DNA from: Arthrobacter citreus
GTDB lineage: Bacteria; Bacillota; Bacilli; Bacillales; Bacillaceae_G
Assembly (NCBI GenBank): GCA_013200995.1
Contig: CP053688.1
Location: 4,774,001 to 4,838,000 of the forward strand
Reading direction: 5' to 3'
Length of the DNA: 64,000 nt
The position numbers and the translations under genes were made by a program. Position 1 is the stretch's first letter; the number at the start of each line of letters is the position of its first letter. Of this stretch, positions 48,882 through 62,170 are shown piece after piece. A model generated the notes under the pieces. That model ran no database searches, was not told where the DNA came from, and saw nothing but the letters and a program-made list of their open reading frames with translations.

Positions 48882-49952
48882 CTATTTTGGGAAGAAATTT
48901 GGCTTAATCATAGTATCATCATATCGTTTATGAAATACATGAGTTGTAGCAGGTGACATTGGTGGGATTAACCACTTCCAATTCCCGGTTAGTTCTCGGC
49001 CACATGCTTCTTCTTGTTTTTCAAACTGAAGAAATTGTTGTGCTGCAGAATGATGATCAACAATACTTACCCCATTTTTTTTATAGGAATGTAAAACGGC
49101 AATATTTAATTCAACAAGTGCTCGATCTTTCCAAAGTGTGCTATTTCTTTTTGTATCTAAACCGATAAGAGTAGCTACTTTCGGTAACATGTTATAACGA
49201 AACTCATCAGCAAAATTTCTCGCGCCTATTTCTGTTCCCATATACCATCCATTAAACGGAGCAGCACTATATGATATTCCACCTATTTCTAAATTCATCT
49301 CCGAAATCATCGGAACTGCATACCATTTAGCATTTAAGGAAGAAAAGTCGTATTCGGGATGTTCAATCGATACTTCAAGAATGATTTCATTAGGAATCTT
49401 GAAATACTTTGGTTCGTTATTGTCTAAAGAATAAACAATGGGCAAAACATCGAAGTTAGTATGATTCCCCCTCCAACCTAGTCTTTCACATTCCTTTGTA
49501 AAATTGATTGATTTTGGGTCACCAATTATTCCATTTTCAGTTTCATAGCCAGCATATCGTATTAATTGGTGATTATGGATCGTTAGAGAATTGTTTGTTC
49601 CTAGATTCGCTTTAAATACTGTAATTGTAGGCAAAATCTTACCCGAATTTGTAGCATATTTTATATGATGTAAGATTTCCTGTTCAATACTATCATCATC
49701 ATTAATATGGCGAGCATCTAAAACATGGAGTTTATCCCAAAACAATCTACCAATGCAACGGTTACTATTGCGCCACGCCATTTTTGCACCGTGTTCTAAT
49801 TCTTCATATGTATGAGTGTAAAACCCAGTCTCTTGAATTTCGGTTTCAATACATTTTAATCGAGCTTCTATTTGACCAGATTGATTAAGCTCCTTATAAC
49901 ATTGTGAAATAAATTGTGATGCTTCTTTATATAAAGCTGATGTTGTTATCAT
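48882..49952 (-). CDS. nos: nitric oxide synthase oxygenase
   Basis: Bacterial NOS oxygenase, 356 aa, without an attached reductase domain, as in other Bacillus NOS. It oxidises arginine to NO and citrulline using non-dedicated reductases. The haem cysteine is in MAWRNSNRCIGRLFW (C66), and the arginine-binding glutamate in GWYMGTEIGARNF. The pterin/dimer region near the C-terminus has WKWLIPPMSPATTHVFH. ATG after CTGGAG. Confidence 0.96.
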   Translation of the reverse strand: MITTSALYKEASQFISQCYKELNQSGQIEARLKCIETEIQETGFYTHTYEELEHGAKMAWRNSNRCIGRLFWDKLHVLDARHINDDDSIEQEILHHIKYATNSGKILPTITVFKANLGTNNSLTIHNHQLIRYAGYETENGIIGDPKSINFTKECERLGWRGNHTNFDVLPIVYSLDNNEPKYFKIPNEIILEVSIEHPEYDFSSLNAKWYAVPMISEMNLEIGGISYSAAPFNGWYMGTEIGARNFADEFRYNMLPKVATLIGLDTKRNSTLWKDRALVELNIAVLHSYKKNGVSIVDHHSAAQQFLQFEKQEEACGRELTGNWKWLIPPMSPATTHVFHKRYDDTMIKPNFFPK

Positions 49953-50079
49953 AGTAATCTCCAGTAGGGTAAATTAAAAATTGATTATTAGTTATTTATT
50001 ATACCCCACAAATAATTAGGAGAAAATTAATATAAAATATATATGTTTTAAGTAGAAATTGAAGAAAAGTCTAAAGATT

Positions 50080-50108
50080 TTGTCAAAAGGAATACCAAAC
50101 TGTATAAT
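50080..50108 (+). promoter_or_regulatory. sigma-A promoter of the M42 peptidase gene
   Basis: TTGTCA and a perfect TATAAT separated by 17 bases, about 40 bases before the start codon. Confidence 0.75.
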
Positions 50109-50149
50109 GTAATGGTACATAATTTTAATTAAAAAAAGGATGGATGAGT

Positions 50150-51235
50150 TTGTCTACTTTAGATGCAAAGTTACAAATGTTAAAAGAACTAACAGATGCA
50201 AACGGTGTAGCTGGATTTGAACATGAACCACGTGAAGTAATGAGAAAATATATTACCCCACTGGCTGATGAGGTAGTAACTGATAACTTAGGTAGTTTAA
50301 TAGCAGTTAAAACTGGTGACCCAAACGGACCAAGAATTGAAGTTGCTGGACATCTTGATGAAGTTGGCTTTATGGTAACTCAAATTGATGATAAAGGATT
50401 TTTACGTTTCCAAACAATTGGCGGCTGGTGGTCTCAAGTTATGCTTGCACAACGTGTTACCATTACTACAAAAGAAGGAAATATTACAGGAATTATCGGT
50501 TCAAAGCCACCTCATATTATGAGTGCAGAAGCAAGACGAAAAGTTGTAGATATTAAAGATATGTTCATAGATATCGGTGCTTCAAGTAAAGAAGAGGCAT
50601 TAGAGTTCGGCGTGCGTCCTGGCGATCAAGTAGTGCCATATTTTGAATTCCAAACGATGAAGAACGAAAAATTATTACTAGCAAAAGCTTGGGATAACCG
50701 CATCGGCTGTGCTATTGCAATTGACGTATTAGAGCAATTACAAGGTCAAGCACATCCTAATGTCGTATTTGGTGTTGGTACTGTACAAGAAGAAGTAGGA
50801 CTACGTGGTGCAAAAACATCTACATACAAAATCCAACCTGACATTGGTTTTGCACTAGATGTTGGCGTTGCTGGTGATATGCCTGGTGTATCTGACAGAG
50901 AAGCACAAGGAAAATTAGGAAAAGGACCACAAATTGTTTTATACGATGCTTCAATGGTATCTCACAAAGATCTAAGAGAGTTCGTTGTAAGTGTTGCAGA
51001 TGAAGTAGGAATACCATATCAATATGAAGCAATGCCTGGTGGTGGAACAGATGCAGGTTCAATGCACATTACAATGAATGGTGTGCCTGCAATTGCAATC
51101 ACAATCCCAACTAGATATATTCATTCTCATTCTGGTATCCTTCATCGCGATGATTATGAAAACACAGTTAAATTAATCGTAGAAGTAATTAAACGCTTAG
51201 ACCGTCAAACAGTTGACCGATTAACATATAACTAA
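50150..51235 (+). CDS. ysdC: M42-family glutamyl aminopeptidase / endoglucanase-like metallopeptidase
   Basis: Dinuclear metal aminopeptidase of the M42 (TET) family, 361 aa. Metal and catalytic residues: AGHLDEVGF (His, Asp), KAWDNRIG (bridging Asp), [10 protein letters not shown] (catalytic Glu-Glu) and [10 protein letters not shown] (His) near the C-terminus. TTG 50150 is preferred: AAGGA lies nine bases upstream, while the ATG at 50144 is only three bases from it. In B. subtilis the homologue YsdC lies close to rplT. Forms large tetrahedral assemblies in related species. Confidence 0.92.
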   Translation: MSTLDAKLQMLKELTDANGVAGFEHEPREVMRKYITPLADEVVTDNLGSLIAVKTGDPNGPRIEVAGHLDEVGFMVTQIDDKGFLRFQTIGGWWSQVMLAQRVTITTKEGNITGIIGSKPPHIMSAEARRKVVDIKDMFIDIGASSKEEALEFGVRPGDQVVPYFEFQTMKNEKLLLAKAWDNRIGCAIAIDVLEQLQGQAHPNVVFGVGTVQEEVGLRGAKTSTYKIQPDIGFALDVGVAGDMPGVSDREAQGKLGKGPQIVLYDASMVSHKDLREFVVSVADEVGIPYQYEAMPGGGTDAGSMHITMNGVPAIAITIPTRYIHSHSGILHRDDYENTVKLIVEVIKRLDRQTVDRLTYN

Positions 51236-51241
51236 TAAAAA

Positions 51242-51290
51242 GAGGGCGTCCCATAAGTCAGATTAACTGACAAGTGGACGTCCTTTTTTT
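51242..51290 (+). terminator. ysdC terminator, dispersed hairpin type
   Basis: Outer stem GGGCGTCC / GGACGTCC and inner stem GTCAG / CTGAC around ATTAA, followed by seven T residues. Same layout as the hairpin after mdh. Confidence 0.85.
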
Positions 51291-51528
51291 ATTGCTACAA
51301 ATACTTTTTAAACTGTGAAAAATGCCGACTATACGCTAAGTTAAAGCATCACTAACAGTTAATTAAAATAGCCGGAAACCTAAAATGGGGGTATCGTTGC
51401 GTTGTAGCAATCCATTCTTTAGAAATTTAGCAAATTTCTATTCGTTTTTATTCGATATAAGAAAATTTTAAAGCAGTTTTGCATAGTATCCACCTGAAAA
51501 TTTCATACTTATATCGCTATATAAGGTT

Positions 51529-51559
51529 TAATACCTATACTGGTAGGGGTATTTTCTTA
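51529..51559. repeat. imperfect palindrome preceding array C
   Basis: AATACC and GGTATT flank a centre with ACTGGT; it matches the element at 29641 in 23 of 31 positions. Confidence 0.6.
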
Positions 51560-51562
51560 GTT

Positions 51563-51695
51563 TATTTGCGATTCTTCGGAAATTGCAGTGATCTACATCT
51601 TATTTACGACTCCCGAAATTTATTTGCAATACACTTCTTAATTACGATTTTTCGAATTGTATTTGTAATTCTGTCAATTTTATTTGAGGAAATCA
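51563..51695. repeat. intergenic array C: seven short degenerate units
   Basis: Units start at 51563, 51580, 51601, 51621, 51639, 51660 and 51681 (steps of 17, 21, 20, 18, 21, 21). Most open with TATTTGCG, TATTTACG, TATTTGCA, TAATTACG or TATTTGTA. More decayed than arrays A and B but of the same design. Confidence 0.65.
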
Positions 51696-52008
51696 AAATT
51701 AATTAGAAGCCCATTTTTAACTAATATGACCTACTCTTAATCGCCACTCTCAAACACCTAATCCACATACTCTCGTCTCCCATTCTGCCAACTTTTCTTG
51801 CCTTTCTCACACTTCACACAGCCCAACCTATGTTATCGAACTGAAATAAATTGTATTGTTCCTATAATTAGTTTGAAATAATTTTGTCATATTCTATTGT
51901 TATGATTATTACATGCTTTTCAAATAAGGTTACTCGGAAATGAATTGGAATATTGTTTTTTCAGCTATTTATACAAGTAATTCAATTTGTAGATTGAGTT
52001 ACTGAAGG

Positions 52009-52040
52009 AGCCAAGACTTTTAAAGTACTTGGCTAATTTT
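52009..52040 (+). promoter_or_regulatory. hairpin in the opuA leader
   Basis: AGCCAAGACTTT pairs with AAAGTACTTGGCT (one bulge), followed by AATTTTATTATT. It lies about 65 bases before the opuAA start and could be an attenuator or the end of an upstream transcript. Confidence 0.45.
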
Positions 52041-52103
52041 ATTATTGGAGAGTCTTTATTTAGACAATGAAAAGCGAAATAAATTTAGTTTTGAGGTGAG
52101 TTA

Positions 52104-55050
<2,947 letters not shown>

Positions 55051-55069
55051 AATCATACTAAAAAAATGA

Positions 55070-55097
55070 AGAGGACTAACTTTGGTTAGTCCTTTTC
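55070..55097. terminator. opuA terminator
   Basis: Stem AGGACTAAC / GTTAGTCCT with a short loop and TTTT; also suited to stop the convergent sspI transcript. Confidence 0.85.
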
Positions 55098-55116
55098 TAT
55101 GTTTTTACAGATTAAA

Positions 55117-55326
55117 TTATTGACTTACTCCATTTTCTAATACTGAGAGAAGATCATGCTTTTGGTCTTCAGTAGCGTGACTCCAAAAAACTTCGAGAAG
55201 TACACCTAAACCTGGCAATACTTTTTCCTCACCACTTTGAATAGCATCTACAATTGTTGCTTCTAATTGATCACTTTTATTACCTGAAATATTGTGAAGA
55301 ACTGCACCGCGAATATTAAAATTCAT
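55117..55326 (-). CDS. sspI: small acid-soluble spore protein SspI
   Basis: Minor SASP of 69 aa, [16 protein letters not shown] onward, with the family's [21 protein letters not shown] region. I start at ATG 55326, seven bases after AAAGGAG; a longer frame from 55344 begins within the ribosome binding site. Expressed in the forespore in B. subtilis. Divergent from ysgA, the conserved arrangement next to pheST. Confidence 0.95.
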   Translation of the reverse strand: MNFNIRGAVLHNISGNKSDQLEATIVDAIQSGEEKVLPGLGVLLEVFWSHATEDQKHDLLSVLENGVSQ

Positions 55327-55430
55327 TTTGAATTCTCCTTTCATATTAAGCTTTATGTAGTATTTGTAAACGGAAACGATTTTATGTATGATAAACGATA
55401 TGATACACGATGAAAGGTAAAGGAAATTTT

Positions 55431-56180
55431 ATGAAACAAATTGATTCCATTCAAAATAATTCTGTAAAGGCTTGGAAAAAACTACATACAAAAAAAGGAA
55501 GAGATAAGGCTAAACAATATATGGTTGAAGGTTTTCATTTAGTTGAGGAAGCAATAAAGCAGGATGCACCGATTCTTCATTTATTAATCAGTGAAGAAAT
55601 TGATCTGCCTTCTAATTTTTCAACAGGGTCAATGGATATTACGTATATATCTAAAGAGGTTTGTAAGGAATTAAGTGAAACAGAAACGACGCAAGGCATC
55701 TTTGCAATTATTGAATTTTCATTTGTGAGAATTGATTTTGAGAAAGTGTCAAAATTATTATTAATTGATGAGGTTCAAGATCCAGGTAATGTTGGAACGA
55801 TGATTCGAACTGCGGATGCTGCTGGATTTGATGGCGTTATATTAGGTTCAGGTACAAGTGATCTATATAATGCTAAAACGATTCGATCAACCCAAGGATC
55901 AATATTCCATTTACCGATTTTACGAGGAGATTTAACCGAAGTAGTTTCAAATTTGAAAGAAAAGGGAATAACTGTTTATGGAACTTCTCTTCAAAATGCA
56001 AAACCATTTAATGAAGTAAAAACTTCAAATCGTTTTGCCATTATTGTAGGAAATGAAGGGAAAGGTGTAAATTCAACCTTACTTTCATTAACGGATGAAA
56101 ATCTATATATACCTATTTATGGTAAAGCTGAATCGTTAAATGTTGGTATTGCAGCAGGAATTCTAATGTATAGCTTGTGA
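55431..56180 (+). CDS. ysgA: TrmH-family RNA 2'-O-methyltransferase YsgA
   Basis: SPOUT-class methyltransferase, 249 aa. An N-terminal RNA-binding substrate domain (about 1-95) precedes the trefoil-knot domain with motifs LLIDEVQDPGNVGTMIRTAD (motif 1 region), FAIIVGNEGKGV (motif 2) and IPIYGKAESLNVGIAAGIL region (motif 3). ATG 55431 follows AAAGGA; an ATG seven codons earlier has no ribosome binding site. Likely methylates rRNA; target base not known from sequence. Confidence 0.92.
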   Translation: MKQIDSIQNNSVKAWKKLHTKKGRDKAKQYMVEGFHLVEEAIKQDAPILHLLISEEIDLPSNFSTGSMDITYISKEVCKELSETETTQGIFAIIEFSFVRIDFEKVSKLLLIDEVQDPGNVGTMIRTADAAGFDGVILGSGTSDLYNAKTIRSTQGSIFHLPILRGDLTEVVSNLKEKGITVYGTSLQNAKPFNEVKTSNRFAIIVGNEGKGVNSTLLSLTDENLYIPIYGKAESLNVGIAAGILMYSL

Positions 56181-56250
56181 GGCCGGAAAGACGTGAGATA
56201 AAAAGGGCGACTAATTATTGAATTTTCATAGTTCTTACTCAAATGAGTAG

Positions 56251-56279
56251 TTGCATAAATGAAAAAAAATCAATATAAT
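56251..56279 (+). promoter_or_regulatory. sigma-A promoter of the pheST leader
   Basis: TTGCAT and a perfect TATAAT separated by 17 bases. The start would be near 56286, giving a leader of about 280 bases. Confidence 0.7.
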
Positions 56280-56285
56280 TAATTA

Positions 56286-56566
56286 AGAAAAATTTAATAC
56301 ATAAAAGCTTTGACAGAGAAGAGTAAATTTGAATCTCTATTTCAGGGAAAAAGTGTCGTAGACTGTGAGCACTTTTATAGTAGACCAAATTGAATTCACC
56401 TCTTGAGCTAGCGCCGGGACCATTTTGAATGTAAAGGCGACTCGGTCTATCTAAGTAGATCGTTAAATGAATGAAGTGAGCAGTTAGTTTGTGTTTGAAT
56501 AATAACTGTTAATTAGGGTGGTACCGCGATCAATCCTCGTCCCTTTTTTGGGAGCGAGGTTTTTTT
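56286..56566 (+). promoter_or_regulatory. T-box leader (Phe, UUC specifier) of pheST
   Basis: The T-box sequence AGGGTGGTACCGCG is at 56515-56528, followed by a terminator (CCTCGTCCC / GGGAGCGAGG, 56535-56559, then seven T residues). The specifier is read as TTC at 56395-56397 in GAATTCACC, fitting control by uncharged tRNA-Phe. Uncharged tRNA would pair with UGG of the T-box and favour the antiterminator. Confidence 0.92.
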
Positions 56567-56610
56567 ATGTTTAAAAATATAAAATTTGAATTTGAATAGG
56601 AGGATTATTC

Positions 56611-57645
56611 ATGCAAGAGCGTTTAGTTTCTTTACAAGCAGATGCGATTAAGCAAATAGAAGAAGCAAAAGATTTAAAAGCATTAAATGAAGTGAGAATT
56701 GCCTATCTTGGAAAAAAAGGTCCGATTACTGAGGCGATGAAAGCAATGAAGGATTTATCTCCTGAAGAGCGCCCAAAAATGGGAGCTGTTGCTAATGAAG
56801 TACGTGCAGCTATTCAAGAGAAACTTGAAGCAAAACAAGTTGTCTTAGAACAAAATGCAATCAATGAAAAGTTAGAAAGCGAATCAATTGACGTAACACT
56901 TCCTGGAAGACCAGTTCATGCAGGTGGCGCACATCCACTTAGAGCGGTTATTCAAGAAATTGAAGATTTATTTATTGGAATGGGATACGAAATTGCAGAG
57001 GGTCCAGAAGTTGAAAAGGACTATTATAATTTCGAAGCATTAAATTTACCTAAAGGTCACCCAGCACGTGATATGCAAGATTCTTTCTATATTTCAGAAG
57101 AAACATTAATGAGAACTCATACTTCACCTGTTCAAGCAAGAACAATGGAAGCAAATACCGAAAAAGGACCAATCAAAATTATTTGTCCAGGTAAAGTTTA
57201 TCGCCGTGATGACGACGATGCTACACATTCTCATCAATTTATGCAAATTGAAGGTCTTGTAATTGGCGAAAACATTTCAATGAGTGACTTAAAAGGTACT
57301 TTACAACTTTTTGCGAAAAAAATGTTTGGTGAAGATCGTGAAATTCGCTTACGTCCAAGTTTCTTCCCATTCACTGAGCCTTCAGTAGAGATGGATATTT
57401 CTTGTATGAAATGTGGCGGAAAAGGTTGTAACATGTGTAAGCAAACTGGATGGATTGAAATTTTAGGTGCAGGTATGGTACATCCAAACGTACTTGAGAT
57501 GGCTGGATATAATCCAAAAGAAGTTCAAGGATTTGCATTCGGAATGGGTCCAGAACGTATTGCATTATTGAAATATGGTATTGATGATATTCGTCATTTC
57601 TATACGAACGATATAAGATTCTTAAAGCAATTCCAACAAATGTAA
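56611..57645 (+). CDS. pheS: phenylalanyl-tRNA synthetase alpha subunit
   Basis: Class II synthetase alpha subunit, 344 aa. An N-terminal coiled coil (about 1-85) binds tRNA; motif 1 region [19 protein letters not shown], motif 2 around [21 protein letters not shown], and motif 3 [18 protein letters not shown] are present. A CxxC...CxxC insertion ([12 protein letters not shown]) is seen, as in other Bacillus PheS. ATG after TAGGAGG; controlled by the T-box. Confidence 0.98.
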   Translation: MQERLVSLQADAIKQIEEAKDLKALNEVRIAYLGKKGPITEAMKAMKDLSPEERPKMGAVANEVRAAIQEKLEAKQVVLEQNAINEKLESESIDVTLPGRPVHAGGAHPLRAVIQEIEDLFIGMGYEIAEGPEVEKDYYNFEALNLPKGHPARDMQDSFYISEETLMRTHTSPVQARTMEANTEKGPIKIICPGKVYRRDDDDATHSHQFMQIEGLVIGENISMSDLKGTLQLFAKKMFGEDREIRLRPSFFPFTEPSVEMDISCMKCGGKGCNMCKQTGWIEILGAGMVHPNVLEMAGYNPKEVQGFAFGMGPERIALLKYGIDDIRHFYTNDIRFLKQFQQM

Positions 57646-57662
57646 GGTAGGAGGGGAAAAAC

Positions 57663-60077
57663 ATGTTTGTATCGACTAAATGGTTACAAGAATACGTTGA
57701 TTTAAGTGGTGTTACACCAGACGAACTTGCTAAGTTAATTACAAAAGCAGGTATTGAAGTTGAAGGAGTTAATATTCTTTCTGAAGGAATTAAAAATGTT
57801 GTTGTAGGTTATGTAATGGAACGTGAACAACATCCAGAGGCTGATAAATTATCAAAATGTACTGTTGATGTTGGAGAAGAGCAACCAGTCCAAATTATTT
57901 GTGGTGCACCGAATGTTGCAAAAGGTCAAAAAGTAATCGTTGCAAAAGTAGGCGCAGTTTTACCTGGTAATTTTAAAATTAAAAAAGCAAAGTTACGTGG
58001 TGAAGTTTCAGAAGGTATGATTTGTTCTCTTCAAGAGTTAGGAATTGAAGGGAAGGTAGTTGCAAAAGAATTCTCAAACGGAATCTTTGTTTTACCAAGC
58101 GATGCTGAAGTAGGTGCTGATGCATTAGAAGTACTTTACCGTGATGATGCAGTATTAGAACTTGGATTAACACCAAATCGTGCAGATTGCTTAAATATGA
58201 TTGGTGTAGCATACGAAGTTGCAGCGATTTTAGACCGTGATGTGAAACTTCCATCAATTTGTGCTGACTCAGCTGCAAATGCTGATTATGTTTCCGTTAC
58301 AATTGAAGCGAAAGAAGATGTTCCATACTACAGTGCTAAATTAGTTAAAGGTGTAAAAATTGGACCTTCTCCGTTATGGATGCAAGCTCGATTAATGAGC
58401 GCGGGTATTCGTCCTATTAACAATGTAGTTGATATTACGAACTATATTTTAATTGAGTACGGTCAACCTTTACACGCATTTGATTTTAATAAATTAAATA
58501 GTAGTCAAATTATTGTTCGTCACGCGAAGGAAAACGAAAAAATCGTTACACTTGATGGTGAAGAACGTACATTACAACCACATAATTTAGTTATTGCAAC
58601 AGATAAAGAAGCAGTTGCAGTTGCAGGTGTAATGGGTGGTCAAAGTACAGAAGTTGATGAGAATACTGTAGATGTTTTAATCGAATCCGCTGTTTTCAGA
58701 GGCCAAAGTGTTCGTCAAACTTCAAAAGATCTAGGCTTACGAAGCGATTCAAGTGCTCGTTTTGAAAAAGGAATTGATGTTTCACGTACATTCCCTGCTT
58801 CGGAACGTGCTGCTCAGTTAATGGCTGAACTTGCTGGTGGAACATTAGAAGAAGGCACTGTCATTGCTGACAATTTAGTTGATGACGCTAAATCAGTATC
58901 AGTATCTGTAAGTAAAATTAATGGTGTACTTGGTACATCAATTGATGCAGAAACTGTTAAAGATATTTTCCGTCGCTTAAGATTAGAAGCTACTCAAAAT
59001 GGTGAAGTATTTACTGTTACTGTTCCTAGCCGTCGTGGTGATCTTTCAATAGAAGAAGATTTAGTTGAAGAGGTAGGTAGATTATATGGCTATGACCATA
59101 TTCCTGCTACATTACCAACTGGTGTTGCTAGTCGTGGACAATTAACACCATATCAAGCGAAACGTAGAAAAATTCGTAAATATTTACAACATGCAGGTCT
59201 TTACGAAGCAGTTACTTACTCTTTAACAAGTAATAATAAAGTAAAACGCTTTGCACTAGAAACTGTAGATGCAGAACCTGTACGCTTAGCATTACCTATG
59301 AGTGAAGAGCGTAGTGAGCTACGTTTCAGCTTAGTACCTCATTTATTAGACGCTGTAGCATATAATGTTGCACGTAAAGAAGAAAATGTTCAACTATTTG
59401 AAGCAGGCTCTGTATTCTTAACAAAGGAAAAGAACGATCTTCCACATGAAGAAGAATATTTAGCAGGTGCTTTAACTGGTTTATGGTTACAACATGCATG
59501 GCAAGGTGAGAAAAAAGCAGTAGATTTCTACGTTGTAAAAGGTATTTTAGATGGATTATTTAGTGAACTAGGTTTATCAAATAAAATAGCCTATACTGCT
59601 GCTAAAAAAGAAGAATTACACCCAGGACGTACTGCTAGTATTATATTAAACGGTGAAGAAATTGGATTTATTGGTCAAGTTCATCCTATTACTCAAAAAG
59701 AATGGGATATTAAAGAAACTTATGTTTTCCAATTATCTCTTGAAAAGCTATTAAATACTGAATTTGATGATATTTTATACAATGCAATTCCTCGATTCCC
59801 ATCAATGAGCCGAGATATGGCATTAGTTGTTGATTCGAAAGTATTTGCGGGTGATATTCTTTCTACAATTCGTTCAACTGGTGGAAGACTTCTAAAAGAT
59901 GCTACAATCTTTGATTTATACGAAGGTGATAAGATGGAAGCTGGTAAAAAATCAGTTGCCTTCTCATTAACGTATTTCGATCCAGAACGTACTTTAACGG
60001 ATGAAGAAGTAACAAAATCTCACTCTAAAGTATTAAAAGCAGTAGAAGAAACACATAATGCTCAATTAAGAGGCTAA
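57663..60077 (+). CDS. pheT: phenylalanyl-tRNA synthetase beta subunit
   Basis: Beta subunit, 804 aa. Domains: EMAP-type OB fold (about 40-150, [18 protein letters not shown]), B3/B4 editing domain (about 215-390), B5 (about 405-475), the catalytic-like class II core (about 490-690) and the C-terminal ferredoxin-like anticodon-binding domain (about 710-804). ATG 17 bases after pheS with GTAGGAGGGG. Functions as an alpha2-beta2 tetramer; the B3/B4 domain clears mischarged Tyr-tRNA-Phe. Confidence 0.98.
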   Translation: MFVSTKWLQEYVDLSGVTPDELAKLITKAGIEVEGVNILSEGIKNVVVGYVMEREQHPEADKLSKCTVDVGEEQPVQIICGAPNVAKGQKVIVAKVGAVLPGNFKIKKAKLRGEVSEGMICSLQELGIEGKVVAKEFSNGIFVLPSDAEVGADALEVLYRDDAVLELGLTPNRADCLNMIGVAYEVAAILDRDVKLPSICADSAANADYVSVTIEAKEDVPYYSAKLVKGVKIGPSPLWMQARLMSAGIRPINNVVDITNYILIEYGQPLHAFDFNKLNSSQIIVRHAKENEKIVTLDGEERTLQPHNLVIATDKEAVAVAGVMGGQSTEVDENTVDVLIESAVFRGQSVRQTSKDLGLRSDSSARFEKGIDVSRTFPASERAAQLMAELAGGTLEEGTVIADNLVDDAKSVSVSVSKINGVLGTSIDAETVKDIFRRLRLEATQNGEVFTVTVPSRRGDLSIEEDLVEEVGRLYGYDHIPATLPTGVASRGQLTPYQAKRRKIRKYLQHAGLYEAVTYSLTSNNKVKRFALETVDAEPVRLALPMSEERSELRFSLVPHLLDAVAYNVARKEENVQLFEAGSVFLTKEKNDLPHEEEYLAGALTGLWLQHAWQGEKKAVDFYVVKGILDGLFSELGLSNKIAYTAAKKEELHPGRTASIILNGEEIGFIGQVHPITQKEWDIKETYVFQLSLEKLLNTEFDDILYNAIPRFPSMSRDMALVVDSKVFAGDILSTIRSTGGRLLKDATIFDLYEGDKMEAGKKSVAFSLTYFDPERTLTDEEVTKSHSKVLKAVEETHNAQLRG

Positions 60078-60163
60078 ATTAGACCACTCTTCAAATTGTC
60101 TAGTTAGTAGGCAATTAAGTTTTATTAATGGAACAAACATGTATTAAATTAATTTATATTAGT

Positions 60164-60195
60164 AAAAAACCGGAAATCAACTTTCCGGTTTTTTT
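60164..60195 (+). terminator. pheST terminator 1
   Basis: Stem AAAAAACCGGAAA / TTTCCGGTTTTTT with a short loop. Confidence 0.92.
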
Positions 60196-60247
60196 AATAG
60201 GTGAATATTCTATTAGATTATTTTAATAGAGTATTCACCTATTTTTT
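60196..60247 (+). terminator. pheST terminator 2
   Basis: Second long stem AATAGGTGAATA...TATTCACCTATT with an inner CTATTA/TAATAG stem, followed by TTTTTT. Two terminators back to back isolate the collagen-like gene. Confidence 0.88.
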
Positions 60248-60336
60248 GACTCATTTTTATGGTGTGAATGAACCAATTTGTCCTTTTTTTATACAATAAA
60301 TTGTACAATTAAAATTTTTATGAGAGGTGTATTTTT

Positions 60337-62004
60337 TTGCCACTACCACCAATTCCACCACTACCACAACAGCCATCAGAAGAACCAGAAATCAATCCTA
60401 ATCAATCAGAACAAATTCCACCAATTCCGCCATTTCCACCGTTTCCTCCGACTGGTCCAACAGGTCCAACAGGAGCAACGGGTCCACGAGGTCCACATGG
60501 TCCACAAGGACCACAAGGAGAAAGAGGTAAACGAGGAAAAGAAGGTGAAGAAGGAGAAAGAGGAAGAAGAGGTCCAATTGGTCCAATGGGTCCAGCAGGA
60601 ACACCAGGTACTGCAGGAGCAACAGGAGCAACAGGAGCAGCAGGAACACCAGGTACTGTAGGAGCAACAGGAGCAACAGGTCCAGCGGGAGTAACAGGCC
60701 CTTCAGGAGGCCCAGCAGGTCCAACAGGAGAATCAGGAGCAACAGGAGCAACAGGTCCAGCGGGAGCAACAGGTCCAGCAGGAGCAACAGGTCCACAAGG
60801 AGTAGCAGGTCCAGCAGGTCCAGCAGGAGCAACAGGTCCAGCAGGCCCAGCAGGAATTCCAGGAGCAACAGGTCCAGCAGGTCCACAAGGCTCACCTGGT
60901 CCACAAGGAGCAACAGGCCCAGCAGGAACGCCTGGAACACCAGGAGCACCGGGAGCAACAGGCCCAACAGGAGCAGCAGGAACACCAGGGGCACCAGGAG
61001 CAACAGGGGCAGCAGGAACACCAGGAGCAGCTGGAGCAACAGGAGCAACAGGAGCAGCAGGAACACCAGGAGCAGCTGGAGCAACAGGAGCAACAGGAGC
61101 AGCAGGAACACCAGGAGCAACAGGAGCAACAGGAGCAGCAGGAACACCAGGAGCAGCTGGAGCAACAGGAGCAACAGGGGCAGCAGGAACACCAGGAGCA
61201 GCTGGAGCAACAGGCCCAACAGGGGCAGCAGGAACACCAGGTACTGCAGGAGCAACAGGAGCAACAGGAGCAGCAGGAACACCGGGAGCACCTGGAGCAA
61301 CAGGCCCAACAGGAGCAGCGGGAACACCAGGAACACCAGGAGCAACAGGAGCAACAGGAGCAGCAGGAACACCAGGAGCAACAGGAGCAACAGGAGCAGC
61401 AGGAACACCAGGAGCAACAGGAGCAACAGGGGCAGCAGGAACACCAGGAGCAACAGGAGCAACAGGTTCAGTAGGAGCAACAGGTATACCTGGGGCATCG
61501 GCTATTATCCCATTTGCATCTGGACTTCCAGTAGCATTAGTATCAGCTTTATTTAATACAGCAGGAACACAAGGTTTAATCGGATTTGGTGACAACGGAA
61601 CAGTAGTTAGTGTACTAGGAGCACCAATCAGTATTGCCGGAGGACCAGGCTTATTACAAAACCTAGCATTTTCTATGCCACGTGCTGGTATTCTTACTTC
61701 AGTGTCAGCGTACTTTAGTACTACAGTAGCATTAACTTTATTAGGATCAGTTACAATTACTGCGAGAGTTTATACTTCTCCTACACCTAATAACACATTT
61801 ACGCAAGTAGCAAGCGCTCCATTGACTCCTAGCTTAACAGGTGTTTTAGCTTTAGGCGCTATTAGCTCTGTAACAGTCGCATTACCAAATATTCCTGTAA
61901 CAGCAGGAACTAGAGTATTGCTAGTATTTACTGCTGACTCAAGCGGCTTAGATCTTGCAACAGTAATTGCGGGCTATGCTAGCGGCGGATTATCAATTAA
62001 CTAA
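60337..62004 (+). CDS. collagen-like exosporium-type protein with BclB-like C-terminal domain
   Basis: Protein of 555 aa beginning at TTG 60337 after GAGAGGTG. A proline-rich head (1-38) with no signal peptide leads into about 350 residues of Gly-X-Y repeats, largely GAT, GPT, GAA and GTP. Their many threonines are likely glycosylation sites, as in BclA. A charged block ([19 protein letters not shown], about 62-80) lies near the start of the helix, and one extra glycine breaks the register at GPSGGPAG. Residues about 387-555 form a compact beta domain (starting [16 protein letters not shown]) like the BclB C-terminal trimerisation domain. Probably a spore-surface filament expressed late in sporulation. 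Confidence 0.9.
   Translation: MPLPPIPPLPQQPSEEPEINPNQSEQIPPIPPFPPFPPTGPTGPTGATGPRGPHGPQGPQGERGKRGKEGEEGERGRRGPIGPMGPAGTPGTAGATGATGAAGTPGTVGATGATGPAGVTGPSGGPAGPTGESGATGATGPAGATGPAGATGPQGVAGPAGPAGATGPAGPAGIPGATGPAGPQGSPGPQGATGPAGTPGTPGAPGATGPTGAAGTPGAPGATGAAGTPGAAGATGATGAAGTPGAAGATGATGAAGTPGATGATGAAGTPGAAGATGATGAAGTPGAAGATGPTGAAGTPGTAGATGATGAAGTPGAPGATGPTGAAGTPGTPGATGATGAAGTPGATGATGAAGTPGATGATGAAGTPGATGATGSVGATGIPGASAIIPFASGLPVALVSALFNTAGTQGLIGFGDNGTVVSVLGAPISIAGGPGLLQNLAFSMPRAGILTSVSAYFSTTVALTLLGSVTITARVYTSPTPNNTFTQVASAPLTPSLTGVLALGAISSVTVALPNIPVTAGTRVLLVFTADSSGLDLATVIAGYASGGLSIN
60451..61494 (+). repeat. Gly-X-Y coding repeat, 36- and 45-base units
   Basis: DNA repeat encoding the collagen-like region. 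In the second half the unit is [12 protein letters not shown] (36 bases) or [15 protein letters not shown] (45 bases), with almost identical DNA, so length variation by slippage is likely. The G+C content is far above the surroundings. The long minus-strand open frames here are by-products of the repeat. Confidence 0.9.
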
Positions 62005-62024
62005 TTGAAATAGTTTATAAAAAT

Positions 62025-62046
62025 AGAATCAAAGATTGATTCTTTT
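62025..62046 (+). terminator. terminator after the collagen-like gene
   Basis: Stem AGAATCAA / TTGATTCT with a three-base loop, then TTT. Confidence 0.75.
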
Positions 62047-62047
62047 G

Positions 62048-62112
62048 CCCTACTTTACAGATAATTTATCGTCTCTTTATGGATGAATGAATTTATGTGA
62101 GTAGGGTTTTTT
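62048..62112 (+). terminator. second terminator after the collagen-like gene
   Basis: CCCTACT pairs with AGTAGGG across a long loop, followed by seven T residues. Confidence 0.6.
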
Positions 62113-62170
62113 TATTATAGAAAGGCTCAGTTTAAGTAGATTGGATATTCTTATTCAGTTAAAAGACTGG

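Larger units (their letters stand above)
51291..52103. other. over 800 bases without a gene
   Basis: Contains an imperfect palindrome (51529-51559), the short-unit array C (51563-51695) and a hairpin close to the opuAA start. A plus-strand frame at 51479-51706 runs through the array and has no ribosome binding site; I do not call it. Confidence 0.7.

Noticed and set aside
51479..51706. 75-codon plus-strand frame through array C
   Set aside because: It spans the palindrome and array, has no ribosome binding site, and is explained by the low stop density of the repeats.
60398..61595. Two long minus-strand open frames (366 and 397 codons) across the collagen-like gene
   Set aside because: They arise because the Gly-X-Y DNA repeat contains no stop triplets in those frames; the products are low-complexity and have no ribosome binding site.
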